64,000 nt of DNA, from the NCBI RefSeq assembly GCF_026163685.1, contig NZ_JAOXSR010000003.1:248001-312000 (forward strand). The letters are read 5' to 3'. Origin of the DNA: Oerskovia flava. GTDB taxonomy: Bacteria > Actinomycetota > Actinomycetes > Actinomycetales > Cellulomonadaceae. The number at the start of each line of letters is the position of its first letter. Within the stretch, counting starts at the first letter, position 1. Shown here one piece after another: positions 16,799-27,200 of the stretch. Both the position numbers and the translations under genes were made by a program. Under the pieces are notes generated by a model that had not been told where the DNA came from, ran no database searches, and saw nothing but the letters and a program-made list of their open reading frames with translations.

Positions 16799-17589
16799 CC
16801 GGCGCACCACCCGAGGACCCGCCCGGCCCCGTGCCGGCCGCGGCCGTGCACGCCCTGCGGGGCGTCTCCAAGAACTTCGGGGGAGTGCGGGCGCTCGTGG
16901 ACGTCGACCTCGACGTCCACGACCACGAGGTGCTCGCCGTCGTGGGCGACAACGGCGCGGGGAAGTCGACCCTCGCCGGGGTGATCGCCGGTGCGTACCG
17001 GCCCGACGCCGGCCGGCTCCTCCTCGACGGGGCGCCGGTCGTCCTCGGGTCACCCGGGGAGGCCCGTACCCGCGGGATCGCGGCGGTCTTCCAGGACCTC
17101 GCCCTGTGCGACAACCTCGACGTCGTCGAGAACCTCTTCCTCGGCCACGAGTCCACCCGGGGCGCGCTGCTCGACGAGGTCACCATGGAGCGGCAGGCGT
17201 GGGAGCTCCTGGGCCAGCTCGGCGCGACCGTCCCGTCGGTCCGCCAGCCCGTGCGCACCCTGTCCGGCGGGCAGCGCCAGGTCGTCGCCGTCGCCCGCGC
17301 GCTCCTCGGCTCGCCGCGCGTCGTCGTCTTCGACGAGCCGACGGCGTCCCTCGGGATCCGCCAGACCGCGGAGGTCCTCAACCTCGTCGAACGGCTCCGC
17401 GAGCGCGGGCACGCGGTCGTCCTCATCAGTCACCAGGCCACCGACCTGCAGGCGGTCGCCGACAGGTTCGTCGTCCTGCGCCTCGGCCGGGTGGGTGGGG
17501 AGTTCGACGCCCGCGCCGTCGGCTACGAGGACCTGCTCGCCGCGATGACCGGGGCAGCGCTGCCCACCGACAGGAAGAGCTCCCGATGA
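16795..17589 (+). CDS. Sugar ABC transporter ATP-binding protein (single domain)
   Basis: This 264-residue ATPase powers the sugar importer. It shows Walker A (GDNGAGKST), Q-loop, the signature LSGGQRQ and Walker B (VVVFDEPTA). XylG and RbsA normally have two fused ATPase domains of about 500 residues; this has one, as in the FrcA subgroup, and would function as a homodimer. GTG start overlaps the preceding stop by four bases, and its own stop overlaps the permease start by four. Confidence 0.9.
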   Translation: MTGAPPEDPPGPVPAAAVHALRGVSKNFGGVRALVDVDLDVHDHEVLAVVGDNGAGKSTLAGVIAGAYRPDAGRLLLDGAPVVLGSPGEARTRGIAAVFQDLALCDNLDVVENLFLGHESTRGALLDEVTMERQAWELLGQLGATVPSVRQPVRTLSGGQRQVVAVARALLGSPRVVVFDEPTASLGIRQTAEVLNLVERLRERGHAVVLISHQATDLQAVADRFVVLRLGRVGGEFDARAVGYEDLLAAMTGAALPTDRKSSR

Positions 17590-18806
17590 CCTCGCCGACC
17601 GCACCCGCACCCCTGCGCGCCCACCTCGCCGCGCTCGAGAGCGAGTCGCCGTGGGAGCGGCTCGTGCGCCGGCTGCGCGACGGCGAGCTCGGCATGCTGC
17701 CCATCGTCGCCGCGCTCGTCCTCATCTGGGTCGTCCTCGGGGTGATCAACCCGGCGTTCCTCTCGGCCGAGAACCTCGTCAACCTCACCCTGCAGAGCGC
17801 CCCCACCGGGGTGATCGCCCTCGGCGTCGTGCTCGTGCTGCTCGTCGGGCAGATCGACCTGTCGGTCGGCTCCGTCAGCGGGCTGGCCGCGGCCGTCGTC
17901 GCGGTCACGACGGTCCTGCTCGACTGGCCCGTCGCCGTCGGGATCCTCGCGGCGCTCGCGGTGGGCGTCGTCGTCGGCCTCGGGTACGGCGTGCTCGCCA
18001 CCCGGCTCGGCCTGCCGAGCTTTGTGCTCACGCTCGCCGGCCTCCTCGTGCTGGCCGGCGTCCAGCTCCGGGTGCTCGGCCCGCGCGGCTCCATCAACCT
18101 GCCCTTCGAGTCGTGGTTCGTGCAGGTCGTGCAGCAGGGCTTCCTCTCGCAGACCCTCGCCTGGGTGGTCGTCGTGGGCGTGGTCGTCGTCGTCACGGTG
18201 CTCCAGCTCGTCGAGCGCGGGCGCCGCGTCCGGGCCGACCTGCCACGGGTGAGCGTCACCCGCCTCGTCCTGCGCACGACGGCGCTCGCGGCCGTGCTCT
18301 CCGTGACCGTCGCCTACCTCGGCACGGCCCGGGGCGTCGGGTACACCGTGGTCCTCTTCGTCGCCCTGGTGGTCGTGGTCGACGTGCTGCTGCGCCGGAC
18401 CCGGTGGGGGCGGTCGGTCCGGGCGGTCGGCGGGGACCGGCGCTCGGCGCTGCTCGCGGGCGTCGCGGTCCGGCGCACGATGGTCTCGTGCTTCGTGGCC
18501 TGCTCGACGTTCGCGGCGCTCGGCGGGGTGCTCGCTGCGGGCCGGCTCGCGGCCGCGAACCAGGGCACCGGGGGCGCCGAGACCTACCTGACCGCGATCG
18601 CCGCGGCGGTGATCGGCGGGACCAGCCTCTTCGGTGGGCGGGGCAGCGCGTGGTCGGCGCTCGTCGGTGTGCTCGTCATCACGTCGATCGCCAACGGGCT
18701 GACGCTCCTCAACCTCGACACGGCCGTGCGATACGTCGTCACGGGCGTCGTGCTCGCCCTGGCCATCACGGTCGACACGCTCGTGCGGGGGCGCCGGGAG
18801 ATCTGA
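17586..18806 (+). CDS. Sugar ABC transporter permease (XylH-like)
   Basis: This 406-residue permease has about ten hydrophobic helices. The motif VLLVGQIDLSVGSVSGL and the later GGTSLFGGRGS are the conserved loops of the RbsC/XylH family, the second of which contacts the ATPase. It closes the four-gene ROK operon and is followed by a strong hairpin shared with the convergent gene. Its length matches XylH rather than the shorter ribose permeases. Confidence 0.9.
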   Translation: MTSPTAPAPLRAHLAALESESPWERLVRRLRDGELGMLPIVAALVLIWVVLGVINPAFLSAENLVNLTLQSAPTGVIALGVVLVLLVGQIDLSVGSVSGLAAAVVAVTTVLLDWPVAVGILAALAVGVVVGLGYGVLATRLGLPSFVLTLAGLLVLAGVQLRVLGPRGSINLPFESWFVQVVQQGFLSQTLAWVVVVGVVVVVTVLQLVERGRRVRADLPRVSVTRLVLRTTALAAVLSVTVAYLGTARGVGYTVVLFVALVVVVDVLLRRTRWGRSVRAVGGDRRSALLAGVAVRRTMVSCFVACSTFAALGGVLAAGRLAAANQGTGGAETYLTAIAAAVIGGTSLFGGRGSAWSALVGVLVITSIANGLTLLNLDTAVRYVVTGVVLALAITVDTLVRGRREI

Positions 18807-18812
18807 ACCGGC

Positions 18813-18858
18813 CCGCCGTCGCCTCCCGGTCCGCGGTGGAACCGGGAGGCGACGGCGG
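18813..18858. terminator. Bidirectional terminator hairpin
   Basis: A perfect 18-base inverted repeat (18813-18830 with 18841-18858) with a ten-base loop lies between two convergent genes, seven bases after the permease stop and ten before the stop of the minus-strand gene. It can terminate transcription from both sides. Confidence 0.75.
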
Positions 18859-18867
18859 CTGTGGGGC

Positions 18868-21800
18868 TCAGCCGCAGGTCGGCGTCGCGTACGGCACCGT
18901 CGCGACGGTCTCACGCCCGTCGGCAGGGTCGCTCGGCCGTGCCGTCACCGTGGCGCCCCCGGCGGGGGCGTCGGCCGTGCGGACCACGAACGACTGGTAC
19001 GCCGACCGTCCCGGCGCGACGGCGGCGAACGCCCTCGTCCCGAACGGCGTGACGACCTCGAGGTCGAGGGTGACCTCGTCGTCGTTCACGACGCGCACCG
19101 CGACCTGGGGCCTGCCCGCGAGGCAGCGCACCTCGGCGGTGGCCGTCACCGCGACGTCGGCCGGGGCGTCGGGGTCGGTCGCGCCCGGAGCGAGCGCGCG
19201 CAGCGTCACCAGGCCGGGGTCGCCGGCCGTCCACGCCGTGCTGAGCGCGACGTACCGGGCCGTGCGGGCGACGTCGAGCTCGCCGCGCACCGCGCCGCCT
19301 TCGATCGTCCCGACGTCGGTGAACGTCAGGCCGTCGTCGCTCACCGAGACCACGGCCTCGGGTGCGGCGTCGCCGTCCCACACCGTGACCACGGACCCGA
19401 CCTCGCGGGCGGTGCCGAGGTCCGTGACCATGCGCCCACCCTCCCCGGGCACCCACGCCGTGGTCGGGTCGCCGTCCACGGCCAGCGCCGGCGACGTCAT
19501 CCCCGCGGGCAGGACGGACGCCGGGAACGTGAGCGTGCTCAGCGCGTGGTCGGCGACCGGGAACGGCGTCGCGCCGTCGAAGCGCACCGTCGTGCCCGAC
19601 CCGTCGCCCGACGCCGTGACCTGCGCCGTGCGGGACTTGCCCGTCTCGGCGTTGCGCACCTCGAGCGACGCGGAGCCCTCGTCGACGGCGAGGCGCACCG
19701 TCCGTGCGTCGGGCACGGCCGCGGTCACGCCGGTGTGCGTGCCCTCCTGCGCCCGGAGCGTGGCCCGGGGCGCCAGCACGACGGCCGAGCCCGCCGGGGC
19801 GGTGAGCGTCAGTGCCGAGGACTCGGCGCCGACGACCTGCGTCCCGGCGTAGAGGGGCACCTCGTCGCCCCTGTGCGGTACCGAGACGGTCGTCGTCACG
19901 TCGTCGCCCGTGAGGTTGAAGGCCGTGAGGTAGCCGTCGAGCGTGCTCACGAGCACGCCGTCCGCATCGGCGCTGGCCTGCGGGCCTGCCGCCACCGCGG
20001 CCGTCGCCCCGGCGTCGCCGGGCAGCATCTCGACGAGACGAGCACCCGTCGCGCCGTCCGCGAGGCGGACGACGTGCCGTGCCTCGCTCGCCCGGGAGAC
20101 GGTGATCGGCGCGTCGGACTCCCGCACGACGAAGCCCGCCGTGCCCTCGACGTTCAACCACGACCCGGCGCTCTCGAGCACCTGGTCGCCGGTGTACCGG
20201 AAGCTCGCGGCGTCGTGCCACGTGGTGCCGTCCAGCGACGTCTGCACCCGGTACTCCTGGCCGGCCGCGGACTCCCACCCCAGCTGGACCTGGGCTACGT
20301 CGACGGGTTCGCCGAGGTCGACCTGGACCCACGAGTCGGGACGTGTGCGGTCGCCGCGCGACACGGCCCACCGGGTCGTCGCGCTGCCGTCGGTGACGGC
20401 GCTCGCGCCCATGCTGCCGTCGGCGCTCGACGCGCTCGCGGGCCGGCCCGCCGCGACGTCGGTGCCGGCGGGCGAGAACGCGCGCAGGTGGTAGAGCGAG
20501 TAGCCGTACTCGGGGTTGCCCCGCACACCCTGCATCCGCACGTAGCGCGCGGTGACCGGCGCCGGCTCCGTCGCGCCCTGCGGTACGAGGTCGACCGTGT
20601 CGAGCCGCGCGACGTTCACGTCGGCGGGGGCCTTGCCGTACGCCGTCGCGGTCGTCCACGTCTCGCCGTCCGTCGACGTCTGGACGAGGTAGCGGGCGCC
20701 CGCGCTCGCCTCCCACGCGAGGCGCACGGCGCCCACCGTGGTCTCCTCGCCGAGGTCGACCTGGATCCACGAGTCCGTTCGGCTGCGCTCCGCGACCGCG
20801 ACGGCCCACCGGGTGGCCGGGTTGCCGTCGGTCACCCGAGCCGCGGTGCGGCCGTTCGCGGTGTCCTGGCTGGAGGCGGTCGCCGGTCGTCCGGCGGCGA
20901 GGTCCACCGGGGAGGTGTCGTCGGCGCCGTAGGCGTGGAACGCATGCATCGAGTAGCCGTACTGCGGGTGCCCCTGCTGCCCGAGCATCCGCACGTACCG
21001 TGCGGTGACCGGGGAGAACGCGAGGTCGTCGACGCGCGCCGCGTTCGCGTCCGCCGGGTCGGCGGGGCGGGTCACGGGCAACGACGCGGTGGTCGAGCCC
21101 TCCGCGGTCGTGTAGGTGCGCGAGCCGTCGAGGCCCGAGTACCCGTTCATGTCGAGGTTGCGCACCGACAGGCTCGCGTCCTCGGACCCCGCCCCGGTCG
21201 AGGCGTACACCGCCGATCCGGTCGGGAGGGTGACCTGGCCGGTGTAGCCGTCGCCGATGCGGAACACCGACGACGTGCCCTCGAAGCCGTCGCGCGGCTC
21301 GGTGTAGGTCGTGACCGTGCGGTCGTCGACCGTCGCACCCGGGGTCGGGTAGAGGAACGGGGTCGAGCCGGACACGTGGAAGAGCCACGAGTCGTGCCCC
21401 GGCACCCACGGGAACTTGACGAAGCCCCTGCGGCTCCCGGCCGCGGCCCACGCGGCGCTTGTCTGCTGGACCGTGAGACCCGGACCCGCGCCGAAGTCGC
21501 GGACGCCCGCGAGACGGTCGAAGAGCTCGTCGGCCGGGGTGGGGACCACCGGGCCGTCCTCGTGCTCCGCGGCCTCGACGTGCAGGAGGTAGGAGATCGC
21601 GATCTCGGCACGTGCCTCGGGCTCGTACTTGGGCTCGCCGGAGAACTTCGTCAGGCGGTACTCAGGTGCGTAGCCCTGGTAGTCCTCGAGCGCCGCGGCG
21701 AGACCTGCCTCCGCGGCTGCGGCGTCGGGGTCGCGCAGGACCTGGCCGAGGAACGCCATGGGCAGCACGTCGCGTCCGTAGAGGAACTCGCGGTCGTTGA

Positions 21801-22824
21801 CCATCGGCATGAACGGTTCGCCCTGCTCCGACATGACGAGCTTGATCGACTCCCAGAGCTCGGCCGAGTTCGGCTGGCGCGTGAGGATCTCGGGCAGCGG
21901 CTCGTCGTGCAGGAGGAAGTGGATCGCGTTGCGGGCGCCCGACCGCCAGATGTCCGACTGGTAGTGCGGCCCGAACGAGCCGTGGTTCTCGACGAGGTAC
22001 GTGTCGTAGATCGTCTGCATCGTGTTGGTCGAGACCTGCTTGCCGGCCACGACCGCCGGGTTGTTGCGGTCCGCCGTCGGCTGGCCGGCCGCGTTGCGCC
22101 CCCAGTCGCCGAGCTGGTCGGCCCAGCGGTCCGCGTCGGGGTCGTCGGGAGCCCACGCCAGGCCGGGGGCGAGCGCCTGCGTGTACACACCGACCTCCTC
22201 CTGCGCGGTGTCGCCGACGTGCTTGCCGGTCGGCCAGTCCGCGGTCCAGCCCCCGGAGAGCGGGTCGCGCCCGAAGTCGAGGTCCGCCGTGTAGCGGGAC
22301 TGCTCGACCGCGATGGTCGTGAGGTTGTCCCGGGTCGCGGCGTCGAGCTCGTCCCACATCAGCCGGCCGGCGTCGAGGAAGTACGACTGGAACGTGGAGT
22401 CCCAGAACAGCCGCTTGCCCCACGTCCCGGCGGGGTCGACGAAGCGGTTCGTCGCGGCGTAGTGCTCGATCGTCGCGAGCGTCTGCGCACGCAGCTCCTC
22501 CTCGGAGATCCCCGCGATCTCCTCGTCGTACTCCCCGTGCGTGAGGAGCACGGCGTTCCCGAGGACGACCGCGAAGTTCATGTCCCTCGACTGGTAGACC
22601 CCCGCGCTGTCGTCCCACACGGTCTCCACCCACCGGGTGTGCCGCAGCAGCGCCTCGTAGTAGTCGGCGGCGATCGCGTCCGGTGCGCCGTGCTCGACCT
22701 GGGGGGCGTCGGGCGGGTCGGCGTGGGCGATGGTCGCGGGGGTCAGCAGGGTTCCTGCCAGGACGGTCGCGAGCAGCGCGCCCGTCCGTCGTGCGCGGCG
22801 TGCGCGCCTGGTCGGTGTCGTCAT
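18868..22824 (-). CDS. Large secreted protein: helical toroid-like domain plus discoidin domains
   Basis: This secreted protein has 1318 residues. A signal peptide ends near TIAHADPP. Residues about 40-430 form a helix-rich region (HTRWVETVWDDSAGVYQSRD, DSTFQSYFLDAGRLMWDELD) suggestive of an alpha/alpha-toroid glycosidase or lyase, but I do not recognise the family. Two discoidin (F5/8 type C) domains follow, seen at TDSWIQVDLGEETTVGAVRL and PDSWVQVDLGEPVDVAQVQL, then beta-rich modules, a third discoidin-like part and the 96-residue two-cysteine C-terminal module. The second of two close ATGs is preferred for its spacing to AGGAG. A LacI operator lies between this gene and the divergent regulator, so it is likely part of the mannoside regulon. 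Confidence 0.72.
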   Translation of the reverse strand: MTTPTRRARRARRTGALLATVLAGTLLTPATIAHADPPDAPQVEHGAPDAIAADYYEALLRHTRWVETVWDDSAGVYQSRDMNFAVVLGNAVLLTHGEYDEEIAGISEEELRAQTLATIEHYAATNRFVDPAGTWGKRLFWDSTFQSYFLDAGRLMWDELDAATRDNLTTIAVEQSRYTADLDFGRDPLSGGWTADWPTGKHVGDTAQEEVGVYTQALAPGLAWAPDDPDADRWADQLGDWGRNAAGQPTADRNNPAVVAGKQVSTNTMQTIYDTYLVENHGSFGPHYQSDIWRSGARNAIHFLLHDEPLPEILTRQPNSAELWESIKLVMSEQGEPFMPMVNDREFLYGRDVLPMAFLGQVLRDPDAAAAEAGLAAALEDYQGYAPEYRLTKFSGEPKYEPEARAEIAISYLLHVEAAEHEDGPVVPTPADELFDRLAGVRDFGAGPGLTVQQTSAAWAAAGSRRGFVKFPWVPGHDSWLFHVSGSTPFLYPTPGATVDDRTVTTYTEPRDGFEGTSSVFRIGDGYTGQVTLPTGSAVYASTGAGSEDASLSVRNLDMNGYSGLDGSRTYTTAEGSTTASLPVTRPADPADANAARVDDLAFSPVTARYVRMLGQQGHPQYGYSMHAFHAYGADDTSPVDLAAGRPATASSQDTANGRTAARVTDGNPATRWAVAVAERSRTDSWIQVDLGEETTVGAVRLAWEASAGARYLVQTSTDGETWTTATAYGKAPADVNVARLDTVDLVPQGATEPAPVTARYVRMQGVRGNPEYGYSLYHLRAFSPAGTDVAAGRPASASSADGSMGASAVTDGSATTRWAVSRGDRTRPDSWVQVDLGEPVDVAQVQLGWESAAGQEYRVQTSLDGTTWHDAASFRYTGDQVLESAGSWLNVEGTAGFVVRESDAPITVSRASEARHVVRLADGATGARLVEMLPGDAGATAAVAAGPQASADADGVLVSTLDGYLTAFNLTGDDVTTTVSVPHRGDEVPLYAGTQVVGAESSALTLTAPAGSAVVLAPRATLRAQEGTHTGVTAAVPDARTVRLAVDEGSASLEVRNAETGKSRTAQVTASGDGSGTTVRFDGATPFPVADHALSTLTFPASVLPAGMTSPALAVDGDPTTAWVPGEGGRMVTDLGTAREVGSVVTVWDGDAAPEAVVSVSDDGLTFTDVGTIEGGAVRGELDVARTARYVALSTAWTAGDPGLVTLRALAPGATDPDAPADVAVTATAEVRCLAGRPQVAVRVVNDDEVTLDLEVVTPFGTRAFAAVAPGRSAYQSFVVRTADAPAGGATVTARPSDPADGRETVATVPYATPTCG

Positions 22825-22910
22825 CGACATCTCTCCTCGTAGCCGTCGTCGTCGACGGAGGTGGTGCTCGCGGAGGGCCAACTCGTCTCGGCGGCGTCCT
22901 CGAGCAGGAA

Positions 22911-22924
22911 TGACAGCGCTATCA
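22911..22924. promoter_or_regulatory. LacI-type operator, copy 2
   Basis: TGACAGCGCTATCA matches the palindrome TGACAGCGCTGTCA in 13 of 14 positions. It lies between the divergent discoidin-protein and LacI genes, 87 bases from one start and 129 from the other, so it may control both and give autoregulation. Confidence 0.7.
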
Positions 22925-23052
22925 ACGTACAGGAGCCTCCGGGGACGCGGAAGTCCCGGCGGGCGTCGTGCGCGTCGTGGGCCGCCGGTGTCGATACGCT
23001 CGGGCGTGGGCGTCGGGAGGTCTGCACCGGCCCCGGACCAGGGGAGGACCGG

Positions 23053-24135
23053 GTGAACAGCACGATCGAGGACGGGTCGGTGACCGCAGGGACGGCCGGC
23101 GGACCGGCGCGCCGCGGCCGCCGGCCCACGCTGGCCGCCGTAGCCGAGCGCGCGGGGGTCAGCCTCAAGACGGCGTCGCGGGTGCTCAACGACGAGCCCA
23201 ACGTCGCGCCGCAGACCCGTGACAAGGTGCAGGCCGCCGCCGACGCGCTGGGCTTCCGCCGCAACGCGGTGGCGGCCGACCTCGCCCGCGGCGGGGTGTC
23301 TCGGCTCGTCGGCTTCGTCACCGGTGATCTCGCGAACCCGTTCTACTCGGCACTGGCGAGCGGGATCGAGCGCGTCCTGCGCTCGCGTGGCCTGCAGCTC
23401 ATCACGACGAGCTCGGACGAGGACCCCGAGCAGGAGCGTTCCCTGACGTCCGCGCTGCTCGAGCGGAGGGTCGGCTCGCTCATCGTCACGCCGACCGCGA
23501 CCGACCACGCGGACCTCGCGGCCGAGATCGCCGACGGGCTGCCGATCGTCTTCATCGATCGTCCGGCGGAGGGCGTCGACGCGGACACGGTCGTCATCGA
23601 CAACCGCGGAGGTGTCCGGCAGGCGGTGCAGCACCTGCTCGCCCAGGGGCACCGGCGCATCGGCCTCGTCGGTGACGTGTCGCGCCTGTGGACGTTCCGG
23701 GAGCGGCGGGACGAGTTCCTCGCCACGATGCGCGGGGCAGGGGTGGCGAGTGCCGAGCGCTACGTGCGCGACGGCGCCCACGACGCCGCGTCCGCGCAGG
23801 TGCTCGTCACCGAGCTGCTCGCGCTGCCCGAGCCGCCGACGGCGCTGCTCGCGGCGAACAACAAGATCACGGTCGGCGCGCTGCACGTGCTGCGGGGGAC
23901 GCCCGGCCGTGGGGTCGCGCCGGGCGCGCCGCAGGTCGCCCTCGTCGGGTTCGACGACTTCGAGCTGGCGGACCTGCTGGGCGTCACCGTGGTGGGCTAC
24001 GACGTCGTCGAGATGGGTCGGCAGGCGGCGCTCCTCGCGGTCTCGCGCGCCGCGGAGCCGGATCTCGCGCCCAGGCTCGTGGTGGTCCCGACGCGCCTCG
24101 TCGCCCGCGGCTCGGGCGAGCTGCCCCCGTCCTGA
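23053..24135 (+). CDS. LacI-family transcriptional regulator of the mannoside island
   Basis: This 360-residue regulator has the LacI HTH at residues about 27-46 (TLAAVAERAGVSLKTASRVL) and a periplasmic-binding-type sugar domain. The hinge helix lies after GFRRNAVAADLARG, followed by LVGFVTGDLANPFYSALASG, a standard LacI start. GTG start at 23053 with GGGGAGG five bases upstream. It sits between two target genes, and three near-identical palindromes in front of the secreted enzymes are its probable operators. The inducer would be a mannoside or another released sugar; this is inferred. Confidence 0.92.
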   Translation: MNSTIEDGSVTAGTAGGPARRGRRPTLAAVAERAGVSLKTASRVLNDEPNVAPQTRDKVQAAADALGFRRNAVAADLARGGVSRLVGFVTGDLANPFYSALASGIERVLRSRGLQLITTSSDEDPEQERSLTSALLERRVGSLIVTPTATDHADLAAEIADGLPIVFIDRPAEGVDADTVVIDNRGGVRQAVQHLLAQGHRRIGLVGDVSRLWTFRERRDEFLATMRGAGVASAERYVRDGAHDAASAQVLVTELLALPEPPTALLAANNKITVGALHVLRGTPGRGVAPGAPQVALVGFDDFELADLLGVTVVGYDVVEMGRQAALLAVSRAAEPDLAPRLVVVPTRLVARGSGELPPS

Positions 24136-24206
24136 CGGTCGGGCGAGCGCCGGGCCGCCGGTCACGTTGACACGTGCGCGCGGGTGGCATACGTTCGACG
24201 GGACCC

Positions 24207-24220
24207 TGACAGCGCTGTCA
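24207..24220. promoter_or_regulatory. LacI-type operator, copy 3 (before the large GH92)
   Basis: The perfect palindrome TGACAGCGCTGTCA lies 18 bases before the ATG of the large GH92 gene, directly before its Shine-Dalgarno. Binding here would block transcription start or early elongation. Confidence 0.75.
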
Positions 24221-24237
24221 AAGGAGAAGTCCTCGCC

Positions 24238-27200
24238 ATGAGCCCGGAACGCTTCCCCCGCGGGCCCGCCCGCACCCGCTCGCACCCTCGACGTCTGACC
24301 AGAACTCCGCTGGCCCTCGCTCTCGCCACCGCCCTCGTCACCCCGCTCGCCCTCACCGCGACCGCAGGGCCGGCGTCCGCGGCACCCGGGGACCTCGCGA
24401 CCGGTTTCGAGCAGGGTGACCTCGCCCCGCTCGGGTCGACCGTCGCCGAGCGGCCCGCCGGCACACCGTGGCAGGAGAACGTCACCGGTGACGCGAGCCT
24501 GCTGCCCGGCAGCGTACTCGGGAGCCTCGAGGCCGTCACGGCCTCCGCGCAGAACCTGCCGAACGAGGGCGCCGCCAACCTCGCCGACGGCAACCCGGGC
24601 ACGAAGTGGCTCGCGTTCGCCGCCACCGGCTGGGTCGCCTACGAGTTCAGCGAGCCGGTCACGGTCTCGGCGTACTCGCTGTCGTCCGCGAACGACGCCG
24701 CCCCGCGCGACCCCGCAGCCTGGCAGCTCCAGGGTTCCGTGGACGGATCCACGTGGACCACGGTCGACGAGCGCTCGGGCGAGGCCTTCGAGGGCCGCCT
24801 GCAGACCCGCGTCTTCGAGCTCGACGAGCCCGTCGAGACCGCCTACACGCACTACCGCCTCACCATCACCGCGAACGTCTCCGGCTCGATCCTCCAGCTC
24901 GGCGACTGGGACCTGTCGGCAGACCTCGACGCCGAGCCGGTCGCCTCGCCGATGGTCACGACCGTCGGCTCCGGGCCGGCGAGCGTGAGCTGGACCAACA
25001 AGACGAACGTCGGGCTGACCGGCGTCCGCTCGCTGCGCTACGCCGGGTCGCACCTCGACGACGGCGCGGCGCACGCGACGAACGTGCTCCTGGACGACGT
25101 CGAGGTCCAGGTGGGTCCCGAGACGCGCCTGTCCTACGGGATCTTCCCCGAGTTCCTCGACGACCTGCAGTACCCCTCGACGCACACCGCGGTGGACCTG
25201 CGTTTCACCGACGGCACGTACCTGTCCGACCTCGGCGCCCGTGACGTCTACGGCACCGACGCGTCGCCGCGCGGCCAGGGTGAGGGCAAGATCCTCTACG
25301 CCGACCAGTGGAACTCGGTCCGGGTCGACGTGGGGGCGGTGGCCGAGGGGAAGACCGTCGACCAGGTCCTGCTCGGGTACGACAACCCGGGTGGCGACGC
25401 GAGCACCCGGTTCGCCGGCTGGCTCGACGACGTCGCGCTGACCGCCGAGCCGGAGACGATCGACGACTCCAGCCGCACCCACTTCGTCGACACCCGCCGG
25501 GGGACGTTCTCCTCGGGCAGCTTCTCGCGCGGCAACAACATCCCCGCGACCGCGGTGCCGAACGGGTTCAACTTCTGGGTGCCGATGACCAACGCGTCGT
25601 CGCAGAGCTGGCTGTACGAGTACCAGAAGGGCAACGACGCCCAGAACCGGCCCGTCCTGCAGGGGCTCGGGATCTCGCACGAGCCGAGCCCGTGGATGGG
25701 CGACCGCAACCAGCTGGCGTTCCTGCCGGCGGACGGCGCGTCGGCCACGCCGAGCGCGACGCTGTCCGCGCGTGGGCTGTCGTTCGACCACGCCGACGAG
25801 ACCGCTCAGCCGGACTACTACGGCGTGACGTTCACGAACGGCATCGAGCTCGAGGTGGCACCCTCGGACCACGGTGCGGTGCTGCGCTTCACGTACGAGA
25901 CCGACGCCGGGCAGGTGCTCGTCGACCGGGTCGCCGGTGACGCGAACGTCACCCTCGACCCCGAGACCGGGGAGCTGACCGGCTGGGTCGACAACGGCAG
26001 CGGGCTCTCCGCGGGCCGCAGCCGCATGTTCGTCGCGGGCACGTTCGACCGGAGCCCGACGGCGACCGGGGACGCGGCCGGCAACCGGACCGGGGCGCGG
26101 TACGCCACCTTCGACACGAGCAGCGAGCGCTCCGTGGAGCTGCGGGTCGCGACGTCGTTCATCAGCCTGGAGCAGGCGCGGGCGAACCGTGACCTCGAGG
26201 TCACCGGTCGGAGCTTCGACGACGTCCGCGCCGACGCGCAGGCGGCATGGAACGACCGTCTCGCCGTCATCGACGTCGAGGGCGCGAGCGAGGACCAGCT
26301 CGTCACCCTCTACTCCAACCTCTACCGGCTGAACCTGTACCCGAACTCGCAGTTCGAGAACGTCGGCACGGCCGATGCCCCCGAGTACGCCTACGCGAGC
26401 CCTGTCGCCCCGAGGTCGGGCTCCGCGACCGCCACCGAGACGAACGCCGAGATCGTCGAGGGCAAGATCTACGTCAACAACGGGTTCTGGGACACCTACC
26501 GGACCGCGTGGCCCGCTTACTCCCTGCTCTACCCCGAGCTCGCGAGCGAGCTCGTCGACGGGTTCGTGCAGCACTACCGCGACGGCGGCTGGATCGCCCG
26601 ATGGTCGTCGCCCGGCTACGCGGACCTCATGACGGGCACCAGCTCGGACGTGTCGTTCGCCGACGCCTACGTCAAGGGTTCCCTGCCGACGGACGTCGCG
26701 CTCGAGGCCTACGATGCCGCGCTGAAGAACGCCACGGTCCTGCCGCCCAACAACGCGGTGGGGCGCAAGGGGCTCGACCGGTCGATCTTCCTCGGCTTCA
26801 CGGAGTCCGGCACCCACGAGTCCCCGTCGTGGGGCCTCGAGGGCTTCATCAACGACTTCGGGATCGGCAACATGGCTGCGGCGCTCGCCGAGGATCCCGA
26901 GACGCCGGCGGACCGCCGTGCGCAGCTCGCCGAGGAGGCGCAGTACTTCCTCGAGCGGGCGACGCACTTCACCGAGCTCTTCGACCCGGAGGTGGACTTC
27001 TTCCAGCAGCGCCGGGCGGACGGCTCCTTCGTCCTCTCGCCGGAGCAGTACGACCCCGAGGACTGGGGCAACGGGTACACCGAGACGAACGGTTGGAACT
27101 TCGCGTTCCACGCCCCGCAGGACGGTCAGGGCCTCGCCAACCTCTACGGTGGCAAGGCGGGCCTGGAGGAGAAGCTCGACGAGTTCTTCTCGACGCCGGA

